A stretch of DNA of 64,000 nt from Chamaecyparis obtusa (Eukaryota > Streptophyta > Pinopsida > Cupressales > Cupressaceae). Position 1 is the stretch's first letter. Every line of letters starts with the position of its first letter. Positions 1 to 10,908 of this stretch are shown piece by piece. The notes under the pieces were generated by a model. The model was not told where the DNA came from, searched no databases, and saw only the letters and a list, made by a program, of their open reading frames with translations. Both the position numbers and the translations under genes were made by a program. The DNA lies in the NCBI GenBank assembly GCA_027943335.1, contig BSBK01002093.1:372001-436000 (forward strand), given 5' to 3'.

Positions 1-1285
1 GGCCAGTACTGACTGTGTGTTTGTCATTGATGACAACATATGGAAAGTAGCATGCGTGGAAGTCTTATATAGTAAGCTTTCAGTATATGTAGCATGGGCA
101 TGATATCAGCATGATATCATGGGCGTAGAGGTTAACTGTTAGTACAAATAGTTATATAGCAACTTATGTCAGCAGTGTTCTTGACAGAGTAACAAATAGT
201 GTTCTACATATGGTTGTTTGTACAGTTATCATGGAGCCTTGCATGCTTGGATATATGTTTAAGACACGTCAATAATGTTTTAGTCATGGACGCATAGTCT
301 GATAATTAGTACAAGTGAAGTTATGCAGTTGCTATTTGCCAATAGCAGTTTCTTGTGTTTATTCAGAAGAGCCGAAAGAGATTTTATTGGTTCTGGAGTT
401 GCGCCTATCATGTGGGTATGCACCCTTGGATTTAAGCTTAGAGGAGATTTATTAATTTTTAGTTAAGAGCACATGAAGTAATTTAGCTTGAGGAGAAAGA
501 TCTAGTCATTTTGGTAGAGCCGACAGTGTGTAACGTGCGTCTACAATTATCCTATTCGACAGGTCCTAGAATGTGTTGCGTGCATAGTAGAGCTAACAGA
601 ATGTTTATCAAAGTTTTTTATGGTTTCTCTAATATTATTTCAAGGAGGTTCTAATAGGCTGACTTGATTATATCATTTAGAGGAAAGATATTTATAGGCA
701 GTCATTTGTGATTGCTTGGGTGTGGTTCATAGTTGATTAAGCATAGTAGAGTAGAGTGTGCGAAGTGTTGAGCTATCAAAAGAAGGTCTATGTGACCAAG
801 TAAAGTGTTTGTGCTATATATTGGAACTAATCAAAATAGTAGGTCAAAGCATAGTTCACCAAGATCTAGATATAGTGTATATCTATTAAACAAAAGTTTG
901 TAGCCTTCACCCTTTGAGTAGTGTGCTCTTAGAAAGTTCGTCCTCTCCCCTAACAGGGACTATTGTAAAGGAATCCTAATAGGGTCTAAACCTTGACAAG
1001 GTCTATTATACTTAAAGCATTGTAAATCAACTCCTAACAGGGTTAAGGATCTTCTAAATGGGATCATAATACACTAGTGCAAAATATTAGTGGGTGTCAA
1101 TTCCCACCGAGGTTTTTACCTATTTGGGTTTCCCCATAACCAAAATATTGTGTTGTGTTCAAGTTTTCTTTCATTGTGTTTATGCTTTATGTTTAAGTAT
1201 ACTTAATTGGATAAAGAATTGAAACTTTTAGATAATTGATTCACCCCCCCCCCCTCTCAGTCATCTCTTGGGACTATTCTTAACA
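1..1285 (+). repeat. 5' LTR of Sirevirus A, partial
   Basis: Matches 5828-7075 along its length, including the GTTTGTCATTGATGACAAC stretch near the start, the poly-C run near the end and the terminal TAACA. Relative to the 3' LTR it carries small differences: a repeated GATATCA segment near position 105 and an extra block near 955-990. A U3-R-U5 layout is expected, but I could not place a clear TATA box. The window starts at about LTR base 20. Confidence 0.9.
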
Positions 1286-1300
1286 ATTGATATTAGAGCC
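1286..1300 (+). other. Primer binding site (initiator tRNA-Met type)
   Basis: ATTGATATTAGAGCC follows the LTR end directly and differs by a few bases from the standard copia site TGGTATCAGAGCC. It lies where first-strand synthesis would be primed. Confidence 0.75.
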
Positions 1301-1342
1301 AAGTGCCTCATAGAGAAAGTTTAATAGCTTGAGGTTGATCAA

Positions 1343-2596
1343 ATGGCATACTTCAGGAAAGAAAGTCCTAAGTTTGATGGAGAGAATTATCTTGATTGGA
1401 AGAACAAGATGGTGACCCATTTGCAGTGCATTACTTTTGAAGTTTTTGATGTAACTATCAAAGCAGTCAAGATCCCTTCCTTGGAAGACCTTAAAGAGAA
1501 TGATGCTACTGATAATAAAAAGGAATTATTTCATCAGAATGCAATAGCCAAAGAAGCTCTTATCAACGCTCTATCTGATGGTGAGTTTTCAAAAATAAAA
1601 AAAGTAGATACAACCCATAAAATATGGAAGCACCTAGAAGACATATTTGAAGGAGACAAACAAGCAAAGGATGCATGCATAAAGACATGGAAGAAAAGAT
1701 ACAATGCATTAGAGATGTTGCTTGAAGAAAATATCAGAGCTTACAATCAAAGGATAAATGAAGCAGTTGCTGGAATCAGAAACAGTGGTGGAGAAATTTC
1801 AGAGGAGGACATTATGGACAAGTTAATGACTACTCTCACTCCTGAATATGAAAGAAAGATCAACATCCTTGATGAGACCATGCAGCTTACATCAAATTTC
1901 AAGAGAGAAACCTTGATCAGCAAAATCTCAGCCTTTGAGATTTCAAGATTGAAGACAAAACCTAAAAGTGAGACAACCTTCAAAGCAACAGTTCATGGTA
2001 AGAAATCTGCAAACACTTCTGGTAATTTTGATGATGATGAAGAGAAAACTCTAGATGATTTCATTTCTATGATTTCCAAAAGAGAAAAGAAAGGAAAAGG
2101 TAAATATGAAGGTCAATTGCCATTTAAGTGTTTTTCATGTAATAAGATCGGTCACTTTGCATCTAAGTGTCCTACTAGAGCTAGAAAATTAAAAAAGGAT
2201 TACAAGCCTAAGTACTCTAAGGAATGTTACTATGCTGGAGATGGAGTTTCATATGATGAATTAGGTGAAGAAGAAATTGGATTCATTGCTATTATAGAAA
2301 AAATGAATAATAAGACAAATCATAAATATGAGAAAGAGGAACAAGAGCTAGCATTGATTTCACAAGCTGACATAAGGACATATTGGATTATAGATAGTAG
2401 TTGTTCACATCACATGACAGGTGATAAAAACATATTTGTTCACCTAGACAAATACAATGGTGGCATGGTTAGATTTGGAGACAATAGCCCTAAACCCATA
2501 GTTGGTAGAGGAGCCATCACCTTGGATGGAAAGAATAGTACTGATGATGTTCTTTATGTTGATGGTTTGAAACATAACCTTCCTAGTGTTGGATAG
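1343..2596 (+). pseudogene. Sirevirus A Gag and protease part of the polyprotein
   Basis: 417 codons from the first Met after the primer site. The N-terminal 230 residues are a copia Gag (UBN2-like), starting with the typical FDGENYLDWKNKM. A CX2CX4HX4C zinc knuckle (CFSCNKIGHFASKC) lies at residues 263-276 (2129-2170). The aspartic protease starts near residue 348 with WIIDSSCSHHMTG; the usual DSG/DTG triad reads DSS, so activity is doubtful even without the stop. The frame ends at TAG 2594-2596, where relatives have Gln followed by LLGKGY, and the same frame continues after it. The stop is therefore a mutation and not a natural gene end. Confidence 0.88.
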
Positions 2597-3211
2597 TTAC
2601 TTGGAAAAGGCTATCAGTTGGAGTTTAAAGATGATAAATGCATCATTAACAACAAGGATGGTGTTATGTTTGCATTAGGCTCAAAGACTAGAGGTAATGT
2701 TTTCCAACTCAATTCAGAAGCAAGTTGTTTTGTTGCTAAAATTGACGACAGTTGGCTGTGGCACAAAAGACTATGTCATATCAATTTTGATAGCATAGTA
2801 AAGATAAACAATATAAAGGTAGTAAGAGATCTACCTAGCATAGCAAAGCCAGTTGATACTATATGCAGGGAATGTGTGATGGGAAAGCATGTGAGAAATT
2901 CATTCAGAAGCAAGCACAATTCAGCAGAGAACAAGTTGGATCTGATTCATACAGACCTATGTGCTCCAACTCAAACAAGATCATACTATGGTGAAAGATA
3001 TTTTATTTTGTTTGTTTATGATTATACTAGGATGATGTGGGTTGCATTCTTAAAAGATAAGTTAGAAGCATTTGACAAGTTCAAAATATTCAAAGCTAAG
3101 GTTGAGAATAAATCTGGACTAAAGATAAAATGTTTAAGATTGGATAGAGGAGGAGAATTCACCTCTGACAGATTCTATGAGTACTACGAAGAACATGACA
3201 TAAAGAGATAG
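2597..3211 (+). pseudogene. Sirevirus A GAG-pre-integrase and integrase N-terminal half
   Basis: Same frame as the Gag-protease piece. The pre-integrase segment carries the HHCC zinc site: WHKRLCH (His codons near 2762 and 2777) and CRECVMGKH (Cys codons near 2864 and 2873). The catalytic core follows, with the first Asp in IHTDLCAP (near 2954) and the second in RLDRGGEF, where SDNGGEF is usual. The segment ends at TAG 3209-3211, again at a position normally coding Gln. Confidence 0.88.
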
Positions 3212-4300
3212 TTAAGTGCACCTAGAACCCCTTAGAAGAATGGAATTACAGAGAGAAGAAATAGGATCATCCTTGATACAGTGTGCACCATCATGATTGA
3301 AGGAAAAGTTGCACACACCTATTGGAGAGATGCAGTCAATACAACAGTCTACACCATCAATAGAATTAAATTGAGGCCTGGCATTGACAAAACACCATAT
3401 GAGCTATGGTTTGGTAATGTTCTTATAGTAAAATACTTCAGAATCTTTGGAATCAAGTGCTATATCAAGAGGGATGAAGCAGTAGGAAAGTTTGATGCAA
3501 GAAGTGATGAAGGTATTTTCCTTGGTTACTCTACTAAAAGTAAAGCTTATATATGTTTCAATTTAAGATTGAAAAAGATCATTGAAAGTGCTCATGTTAA
3601 TATTGATGAAAAGTTTATGGTTCAAGAAAGATATCATGATTACTCACCCATGATTGAAGAAGAACCCAGACCCTCCACTAGTGAAACAGTTATTGAAGAA
3701 ATGTTTGACAGTATTGATGTGTTATTCAATGAACCTAAGACAATTGAAGAAGGTACTCCTAAGGATGATGAGTCAGCATCACCTAAAGTTCCAAATTTTA
3801 CATCTAGAAATCATTCCAAGAAAGACATCATTGGAGATCAGAGCGGCAAAGTCTTAACAAGATCACAAGCAAAGAACTCAGCTAGCAGTGAAGCGATATG
3901 TTTACTATCTCAGATTGAACCTTTAAGTGTTGAAGATGGATGTAATGATTCATATTGGCATGATGCTATGAAAGAAGAACTTGATCAGATTGTTAAGAAT
4001 GATACTTGGGAATTGGTCCCAAGACCTAGTGATAAGAATGCAATTGGAACAAAGTGGATATTCAGAAACAAGATAAATGAAGAGGGTACAGTAGTAAGAA
4101 ATAAAGCAAGGTTAGTATGTAAGGGATATGTGCAAAGAGAAGGCATTGATTATTCAGACACATTTGCACCTATGAGCATATTAGAAGCTATTAAGTTGTT
4201 TCTAGCCTATGCTACAATCAAAAACTTCAAAGTATATCAAATGGATGTCAAGTCAGCATTCCTAAATGGAGATTTGAAAGAAGAAGTATACATTGAGTAG
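3212..4300 (+). pseudogene. Sirevirus A integrase C-terminal half, linker and RT start
   Basis: In frame with the preceding piece. A second early TAG (3233-3235) breaks the conserved PQQNG motif just before the third catalytic residue of the DDE core (ITERRNR). Then come the integrase C-terminal region ([16 protein letters not shown]), a charged variable linker, and the RT N-terminus ([48 protein letters not shown]). It stops at TAG 4298-4300. Element B has CAG at the homologous codon, which shows directly that the stop is a C-to-T change. Confidence 0.9.
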
Positions 4301-5056
4301 CCAGAAGGATTCACCTTATCAGTCAGACATGATATGGTATTCAGATTGAATAAGGCCCTCTATGGACTTAAGCAAGCCCCTAGAGCATGGTATGAGAGAC
4401 TAGATGGATATCTAACAAAGATTGGATTCAAGAAAGGAGCAACAGATTGTAATCTATTCATTAGAGAGACATTTGAAGGTCTACTGCTTGTAGCTATATT
4501 TGTTGATGACATTATCTTTGGAGGTAATGATAAACTAAGTGCAGAATTTTCCAAAGAAATGCAGAATGAGTTTGAGATGAGTATGATTGGTCCTATCAAA
4601 TACTTTTTGGGACTAAATGTGCACCAGATGAAAAAAGGAATTTTTATTAATCAGTCCAAATATGTGAAAGAGATACTGAAGAAATTCAAGATGGATAATT
4701 GCAAGCTAGTAGGGACTCCTATGATAACTGGATGCAAGCTTAAAAAAGAAGATGACTCACCAGTAGTTGATATAACATTATACAAGTCTATGATTGGCAA
4801 ATTGATTTATCTTACTCAAACTAGACCTGATATTTCTAATGTAGTTGGCATAGTTGGAAGATTTACAGCAGAGCCTAAACAAAGTCACCTCATGGCAGTA
4901 AAGAGAATATTCAGATACTTGCAAGGCACTATAGATTATGGTTTATGGTATCCTAATTTAGAAAATGTCGAGTGTCATGTATACACTGATGCTGATTGGG
5001 TAGGATGCGTAGATGATAGAAAGAGTACATCAGGTAGAGTAATGTTTTCTTGGTAA
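4301..5056 (+). pseudogene. Sirevirus A RT (palm and thumb) and RNase H N-terminus
   Basis: Carries [14 protein letters not shown], the RT catalytic box as FVDDIIFGG (usual YVDD; codons near 4499-4510), the thumb KYFLGL, then LTQTRPDIS and the RNase H start YTDADWVGC. The frame is lost at 5044-5050, where A reads GTTTTCTTGG and element B reads GTTTCTTGG: a one-base insertion in A. The TAA at 5054-5056 is a consequence of that shift. Confidence 0.9.
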
Positions 5057-5453
5057 TAGACTTGTCACCTAGACAAGCAAGAAACAAAATTGTATTTCTC
5101 AGTCAACAGTAGAAGTGGAGTATGTTGCAGTAGCCCTGAATTATTCTACAATTGCTTGGATCAAACAGATGATAAAGGATTTTGGAATTCAGAGTGATTA
5201 TCCTATTGTTATTCACTGTGATAACACTAGCACTATCAATATGTCTAAGAACCCTTTGATGCATGCAAAGACAAAACACATTGAGATAAAGTATCACTTC
5301 CTAAGAGAGAAAGTGGTAGAGAAAGAAGTCAAGCTAGACTATGTAAGTACTAAAGATCATTTGGTAGACATATTCACAAAGCCCTTGCCTAAGGATACTT
5401 TTGAGTATCTCAGGGAGAAGTTGGGAGTAATTCCCTTCCCTGATTCTGCTTAG
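5051..5453 (+). pseudogene. Sirevirus A RNase H C-terminal part
   Basis: Continues the polyprotein in the shifted frame: VEYVAVALNYSTIAWIKQM, HCDNTSTINMSKN, HAKTKHIEIKYHFLREKV and the closing IFTKPLPKDTFEYLREKLG, the standard end of copia Pol. The natural stop is TAG at 5451-5453, shared in position with element B. Confidence 0.88.
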
Positions 5454-5808
5454 AAGAAAGAAGGAAATGCATCAATCCTCAGGGACTAATGGAAGGTTGA
5501 ATACTCTACCTCAGGAGTAGTACTGGTGCTTAAAATGAATAGTGCCCTTTTCCATTGATGTCAAAGGGGGAGTAATATACAGAGTCATGAAAAACAAAAG
5601 GAGTAGTATACTAAGGGGGAGCAATATTCAGTCTTGGAGGCAGTTCAGTTGAGGAAATGGAGAATATTGAAGATTAGTATAGCAATAGGAGGATTCATCT
5701 TTGGGGTATTTTTTGATGAGGAAATGGAGAATGTTATAAAATTATTTCTCATTAGGTTGGTGGTGGATTTTCATTCCACATGTTGCCATCAATGCCAAAG
5801 GGGGAGAT
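5454..5808 (+). other. Sirevirus A 3' untranslated region with three polypurine tracts
   Basis: No coding signal. AAGGGGGAG tracts occur near 5563-5572, 5612-5621 and 5797-5808, the last touching the 3' LTR. The first and third follow CATTGATGTC- and CATCAATGCC-type contexts. Repeated tracts before the LTR are a known Sirevirus trait. Element B has the same three. Confidence 0.85.
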
Positions 5809-7075
5809 TGTTGGAGATTTGCCAGCAGGCCAGTACTGACTGTATGTTTGTCATTGATGACAACATATGGAAAGTAGCATGCGTGGAAGTCTTATATAGT
5901 AAGATTTCAATATATGTAGCATGGGCATGATATCATGGGCACAAAGGTTAACTGTTAGTACAGATAATTATATAGCAGCTTGTGTCAGCAGTGTTCCTGA
6001 CAAAGTAATAGACAGTGTTCTATGTATGGTTGTCAGTATAGTTATCACGGAGCCTTGTGCACTTGGATATATGTTGAATACATGTCAATGATGTTTCATT
6101 CATGGACACATAGTCTGATAATCAGTACAAGTGAATTTATGCAGTCGCTATTCGCCAATAGCAGTTTCTTGTGTTTATTCAGAAGAGCCGACAGAGATTT
6201 TATTGGTTCTGGAGTTGCACCTATCATGTGGGTATGCACCCTTGGATTTAAGCTTAGAGGAGAGTTATTGATGTTCTATTAAGAGTGCATGAAGTAATTC
6301 ATCTTAAGGAGAAAGATCCAGTCATTTTGGTAGAGTCGACAGTGTGTAACATACATCTATAATTATCCTATTGGATAGGTCCCAGAATGTGTTGCGTGCA
6401 TATTAGAGATGACATAATGTTTATCAAAGTTTGTTATGGTTTCTCTAATATGATTTCAAGGAGGTTCTAATAGGATGACTTGATTATATCATTTAGAGGA
6501 AAGATATTTATAAGCAGTCATTTGTGATTGCTTGGGTGTGGTTCATAGTTGATTAAGCAGAGTAGAGCAGAGTGTGAAAAGTGTTGAGCCATCAGAAGAA
6601 GGTCTATGTGACCAAGTAAAGTGTTTGTGCTATACATTGGAACTACTCCAGATAGTAGGTCAAAGTATAGTTCACCAAGATCCAGATATAGTGTATATCT
6701 TTTAAACAGAAGGTTGTAGCCTTCACCCTTTGAGCAGTGTGCTCTCGGACAGTGCATCCTCTCCCCTAATAGGGTCCGACCCTTGACAAGGTCTACTATA
6801 CTTAAATAATTGTAAATAAAATCCTAATAGGGTTAAGGATCTTCTAACAAGGATCATAATACACTAGTGTAGAATACTAGTGGGTGTCAATTCTCACCGG
6901 GGTTTTTACCTATTTGGGTTTCCCCGTAACCAAAATATTGTGTTGTGTTAAAGTGTTCTTTCATTGTGTTTATGCTTTATGTTTAAGTATACTTAATTGG
7001 ATAAAGAATTGAAACTTGTAGATAATTGATTCACCCCCCCCCCCTCTCAGTTATCTCTTGGGACTATTCCTAACA
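5809..7075 (+). repeat. 3' LTR of Sirevirus A (shared boundary with element B)
   Basis: 1267 bp, starting TGTTGGAGATTTGCC and ending TAACA. It matches the 5' LTR and the truncated LTR at 9203. Internal B sequence follows within about 60 bp, so this LTR may also serve as the 5' LTR of B. Confidence 0.9.
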
Positions 7076-7130
7076 AGTTGGCCTGTTAGAACCACCTTGA
7101 AATCATATTAGAGATGGAAAAAAGATACAA

Positions 7131-8839
7131 GTGAAGAAGATACTCCTAAGGCTGATGAGTCAGCATCACCTAAAGTTCCAAATTTTACATCTAGAAATCA
7201 TTCCAAGAAAGACATCATTGGAGATTAGAGCGGCAAAGTCTTAACAAGATCACAAGCAAAGAACTTAGCTAGCAGTGAAGCGGTATGTTTACTATCTCAG
7301 ATTGAACCTTTAAGTGTTGAAGATGGATGTAATGATTCAGATTGGCATGATGCTATGAAAGAAGAACTTGATTAGATTGTTAAGAATGACACTTGGGAGT
7401 TGGTCCCAAGACCTAGTGATAAGAATGTGATTGGAACAAAGTGGATATTCAAAAATAGGATGAATGAAGATGGTACAGTAGTAAGAAATAAAGCAAGGTT
7501 AGTATGTAAGGGATATGTGCAAAGAGAAGGCATTGATTATTCAGACACATTTGCACCTATGAGCATATTAGAAGCTATTAAGTTGTTTCTAGCCTATGCT
7601 ATAGTCAAAAGCTTCAAATTATATCAGATGGATGTCAAGTCAGCATTCCTGAATGGAGATTTGAAAGAAGAAGTATACATTGAGCAGCCAGAAGGATTCA
7701 CCTTATTAGATAGACTTGATATGGTATTCAGATTGAAGAAGGCCCTCTATGGACTTAAGCAAGCCCCTAGAGCATGGTATGAGAGACTAGATGGATATCT
7801 AACAAAGATTGGATTCAAGAAAGGAGCAACAAATTGTAATCTATTCATTAGAGAGACATTTAAAGGTCTACTACTTGTAGCTATATTTGTTGATGACATT
7901 ATCTTTGGAGGTAATGATAAACTAAGTGCAGAATTTGCCAAAGAAATTTAGAATGAGTTTGAGATGAGTACGATTGGTCCTATCAAATAATTTTTGGGAC
8001 TAAATGTGTTGCAGACAGAAAAAGGAATTTTTATTAATCAGTCAAAATATGTGAAAGAGATAATGAAGAAATTCAAGATGGATGATTGCAAGCCAGTAGG
8101 AACACCTATGATCACTAGATGAAAACTTACAAAAGAAGATGACTCACCAGCAATGGATACAACATTGTACAAGTCTATGATTGGTAAACTCATATATCTT
8201 ACTCAGACTAGACCTGATATTTCCAATGCAGTTGGCATAGTTGGAAGATTTGCAGCAGAACCTAAGAAAAGTCACCTCATGGTAGTAAAGAGAATATTTA
8301 GATACTTGCAAGGCACTATAGATTATGGTCTATGGTATCCTAATTCAAAAAATGTTGAGCTTCATGCATACACTGATGTTGATTGGGCATGATGCGTAGA
8401 TGATAGAAAGAGTACATTAGGTGGAGCAGTGTTTCTTGGTGATAGACTTGTCACTTGGACAAGCAAGAAACAAAATTGTATTTCTCAGTCAACAATAGAA
8501 GTGAAGTATGTTGTAGCAGCCCTAAACTATTCTACAATTGTTTGGATCAAGCAGATGATAAAGGATTTTGGAATTTAGATTTATTATCCTATTGTTATTC
8601 ATCATGATAACACTAGCACTATCAATATGTCTAAGAACCTTGTGATACATGCAAAGACAAAACATATTGAGATCAAGTATCACTTCCTAAGAGAGAAAGT
8701 GGTAGAGAAAGAAGTCAAGTTGGACTATGTGAGTACTAAAGATCAGTTGGCAGATATATTCACAAAACCCTTGCCTAAAGATACTTTTGAGTATCTCAGG
8801 GAGAAGTTGGGAGTAATTCCCTTCCCTGATTCTCCTTAA
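7131..8839 (+). pseudogene. Sirevirus B linker, RT and RNase H fragment
   Basis: One frame throughout, with no frameshift. Stops are at 7226, 7373, 7949 and 8576 (all TAG where A has CAG), 7988 (TAA, A has TAC), 8120 (TGA, A has TGC) and 8390 (TGA, A has GGA). RT motifs: [11 protein letters not shown] at the start, [23 protein letters not shown] (intact where A has a stop), FVDDIIFGG. The RNase H ends with DIFTKPLPKDTFEYLREKLG. Its unbroken frame shows that the frameshift in A is private to A. Confidence 0.9.
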
Positions 8840-9202
8840 AAGAAAGAAGGAAAGGCATCAGTCCTAAGGGACTGATGGAAGGTTGACTACTCTACCTGAG
8901 GAGTAGTACTAGTGCTTAAAATGAATGGAGACCTTTTCCATTGATGTCAAAGGGGGAGTAATATATAGTCATGAAAAACAAAAGTAAAAAAGAGGAGTAT
9001 TATACTAAGGGGGAGTAGTATTCTGTTATGACAGTAGTTCAGTTGAGGAAATGGAGAATGTTGAAAAATATTGCAGCAGATGGAGGACTCATCTTTGGGG
9101 GTGTTTTGAAGAGGAAATAGGGAATGTTATAATAGAAATATTCATTTGGGTTGGTGGTGGTTTTTCATTCCACATGTTGCCATCAATGCCAAAGGGGGAG
9201 AT
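8840..9202 (+). other. Sirevirus B 3' untranslated region with polypurine tracts
   Basis: AAGGGGGAG tracts near 8949-8958, 9007-9015 and 9191-9202, at the same order and spacing as in A. Nothing else is seen. Confidence 0.8.
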
Positions 9203-9884
9203 TGTTGGAGATTTGCTAGCAGGCCAGTACTGACTGTATGTTTGTCATTGATGAAAACATATGGAAAGTAGCATGCATGGAAGTCTTATACAGTAAGATT
9301 TTAGTATATGTAGCATGGACATGATATCATGGGTGCAGAGGTTAACTGTTAGTACAGATAGTTATATAGCAGCTTGTGTCAGCAGTGTTCCTGACAGAGT
9401 AACAAGCAGTGTTTTGTGTATGGTTGTCTGTACAGTTATCATGGAGCCTTGCGCACTTGGATATATGTTGAAGAAATGTTAGTGATGTTTTAGTCATGGA
9501 TGCATAGTCTGATAATCAGTATAAATGAAGTTATGCAGTCGCTATTCGCCAGTAGCAGTTTCATGTGTTTATTCAAAAGAGTCGACAAAGATTTTATTGA
9601 TTCTAGAGTTGCACCTATCCTATGGGTATGCACCCTTGGATTTAAGCTTAGAGGAGAGTTATTGATGTTTAGTTAAGAGCACATGAATTAATTCAACTTA
9701 AGGAGAAAGATACAGTTATTTTGGTAGAGCTGACAGTGTGTAGCATGCGTCTACAATTATCTTTTTGGACAGGTCCCAGAATGTGTTGCGTGCATAGTAG
9801 AGATGACATAATGTTTGTCAAAGTTTGTTATAGTTTCTCTAATATGATTTAAAGGTGGTTCTAATAGGCCAACTTGATTATATC
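9203..9884 (+). repeat. Truncated Sirevirus LTR
   Basis: Starts TGTTGGAGATTTGC and follows the 5809-7075 LTR for about 680 bp. It breaks after GATTATATC, where the full LTR continues ATTTAGAGG and this copy continues CAAGTCCCTC. The R-U5 half is lost at the junction with the gypsy fragment. Confidence 0.88.
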
Positions 9885-10594
9885 CAAGTCCCTCTCATTT
9901 ATCCTCTCCCTTTCTTCATAGTTGATCTTGAATAGTTAAGGCATATTTTCTTAAGATCATCCTAGGAAGATTGAGAAATGTCTACTCCAACCATAAATCA
10001 AGTTCTTCAAGATAATTTTCATGTACTCCCCTCGAGAAAATAAGTTTTTGTGACTCCTCATGCGGTGCATGTTGAGGATTCTTCTACAGATTATATAGGA
10101 AACGTGAAATATAATTTTCCAGAGTCTCATATTCCTTCTGTGACATTTGAAAAAATGTCATCCCCCCTTAAATTTCCCCCTTTACAATACTCTTTATATT
10201 TCTATAGAAACAAATTCCGCATCTCATCCCAATAAGTTGTTGCATTAGCCCCTAATCCCATGAACCATCTTAAAGCTAACTCTTTTAACATTGTTGGAAA
10301 CAACTTGAGCTCGTGACTATCAATGTTATAGCCAAAGCTTCGACAAAGGATGTCAAACTCAAATAGGAAGGTGTCAGGGTCTTCCATGACTAGACCATAG
10401 AACTTTAGAAGTGCAAAAATAGGTATGTTCTTGAGATTGGCATTGTTTATAAGACTAGGAAGAGGGAACATAAAAGTAGGCTGTGCCATTACTATAGGTA
10501 CATGGGAGTGAAGTTGTGGTTGAGAAGTGACGATAGCCAAAGGATTATTAGCAACAGGTAAACTTACGATGAAAGTATTAAGAAAACTAGCCAA
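9885..10594 (-). pseudogene. Ty3/gypsy Gag remnant
   Basis: Reads leftward from Met at 10594. The first 130 codons (to 10202) end in a Retrotrans_gag signature: PDTFLFEFDILCRSFGY, then KLFPTMLKELALRWFMGL and TYWDEMRNLF. Past the 10202 stop, another frame continues the domain with ETLENYISRFLYNL, PHEESQKLIFSRGV and LEELDLW down to about 9900, interrupted by stops. The fragment is cut at 9885 against the copia LTR. An Asp-tRNA-type primer site upstream points to the Athila/Tat side of gypsy. Confidence 0.75.
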
Positions 10595-10885
10595 TATTTC
10601 AACAAAAGGTCAAAGATCAGATGGATCAAAGGGGTCTTCTATAGATGAGGATGATGAATGAAATTCAGGAATCACATCAACAAAAGGTCATTCAACTTCT
10701 TCAGATTCTATGTTCATATTACTGGGTTCTTTTCGAAGGAATCTGCCAAAGACATCTCATCTTCTTTCCCTTCGATGCATGCAAGTAGAATGAAAAACTT
10801 GTGAAGCAAGTTCAGAGCTACAAACTACTATCTAGAAAGTGGGAAACTATCTAAAATGACTCAATGAGGTTCTTAGCTTGACACC

Positions 10886-10904
10886 ATCCCTGGAAATGGC
10901 ACCA
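10886..10904 (-). other. Primer binding site, tRNA-Asp type (gypsy)
   Basis: The minus strand reads TGGTGCCATTTCCAGGGAT, close to the Athila/Tat site TGGCGCCGTTGCCGGGGA. Three of the differences are C-to-T or G-to-A. It lies about 290 bp upstream of the Gag start, in the expected place. Confidence 0.65.
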
Positions 10905-10908
10905 AAAA

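Larger units (their letters stand above)
1..7075 (+). mobile_element. Sirevirus-type Ty1/copia retrotransposon A (5' end cut by window)
   Basis: Order seen: 5' LTR, primer site, gag, protease, integrase, reverse transcriptase (RT), RNase H, purine tracts, 3' LTR. Integrase before RT marks Ty1/copia. The RT text ([29 protein letters not shown]) and three AAGGGGGAG purine tracts before the 3' LTR are what I know of the Sirevirus (SIRE/Maximus) lineage. The polyprotein is one reading frame with four TAG stops and one frameshift, so the copy is dead. The first 19 bases of the 5' LTR are missing, judged against the 3' LTR. The upstream target duplication lies outside the window. Confidence 0.9.
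7076..9884 (+). mobile_element. Sirevirus element B, internally deleted and 3' truncated
   Basis: After about 37 bp of unclear leader, 7113-7130 resembles A near 1687-1704 (gag) and the text then jumps to the equivalent of A near 3745. Most of gag, protease and integrase is therefore deleted. RT and RNase H follow, then three purine tracts and an LTR from 9203 that breaks off at 9884. B and A are the same family but differ at many bases, so B is not a fresh copy of A. Confidence 0.85.
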
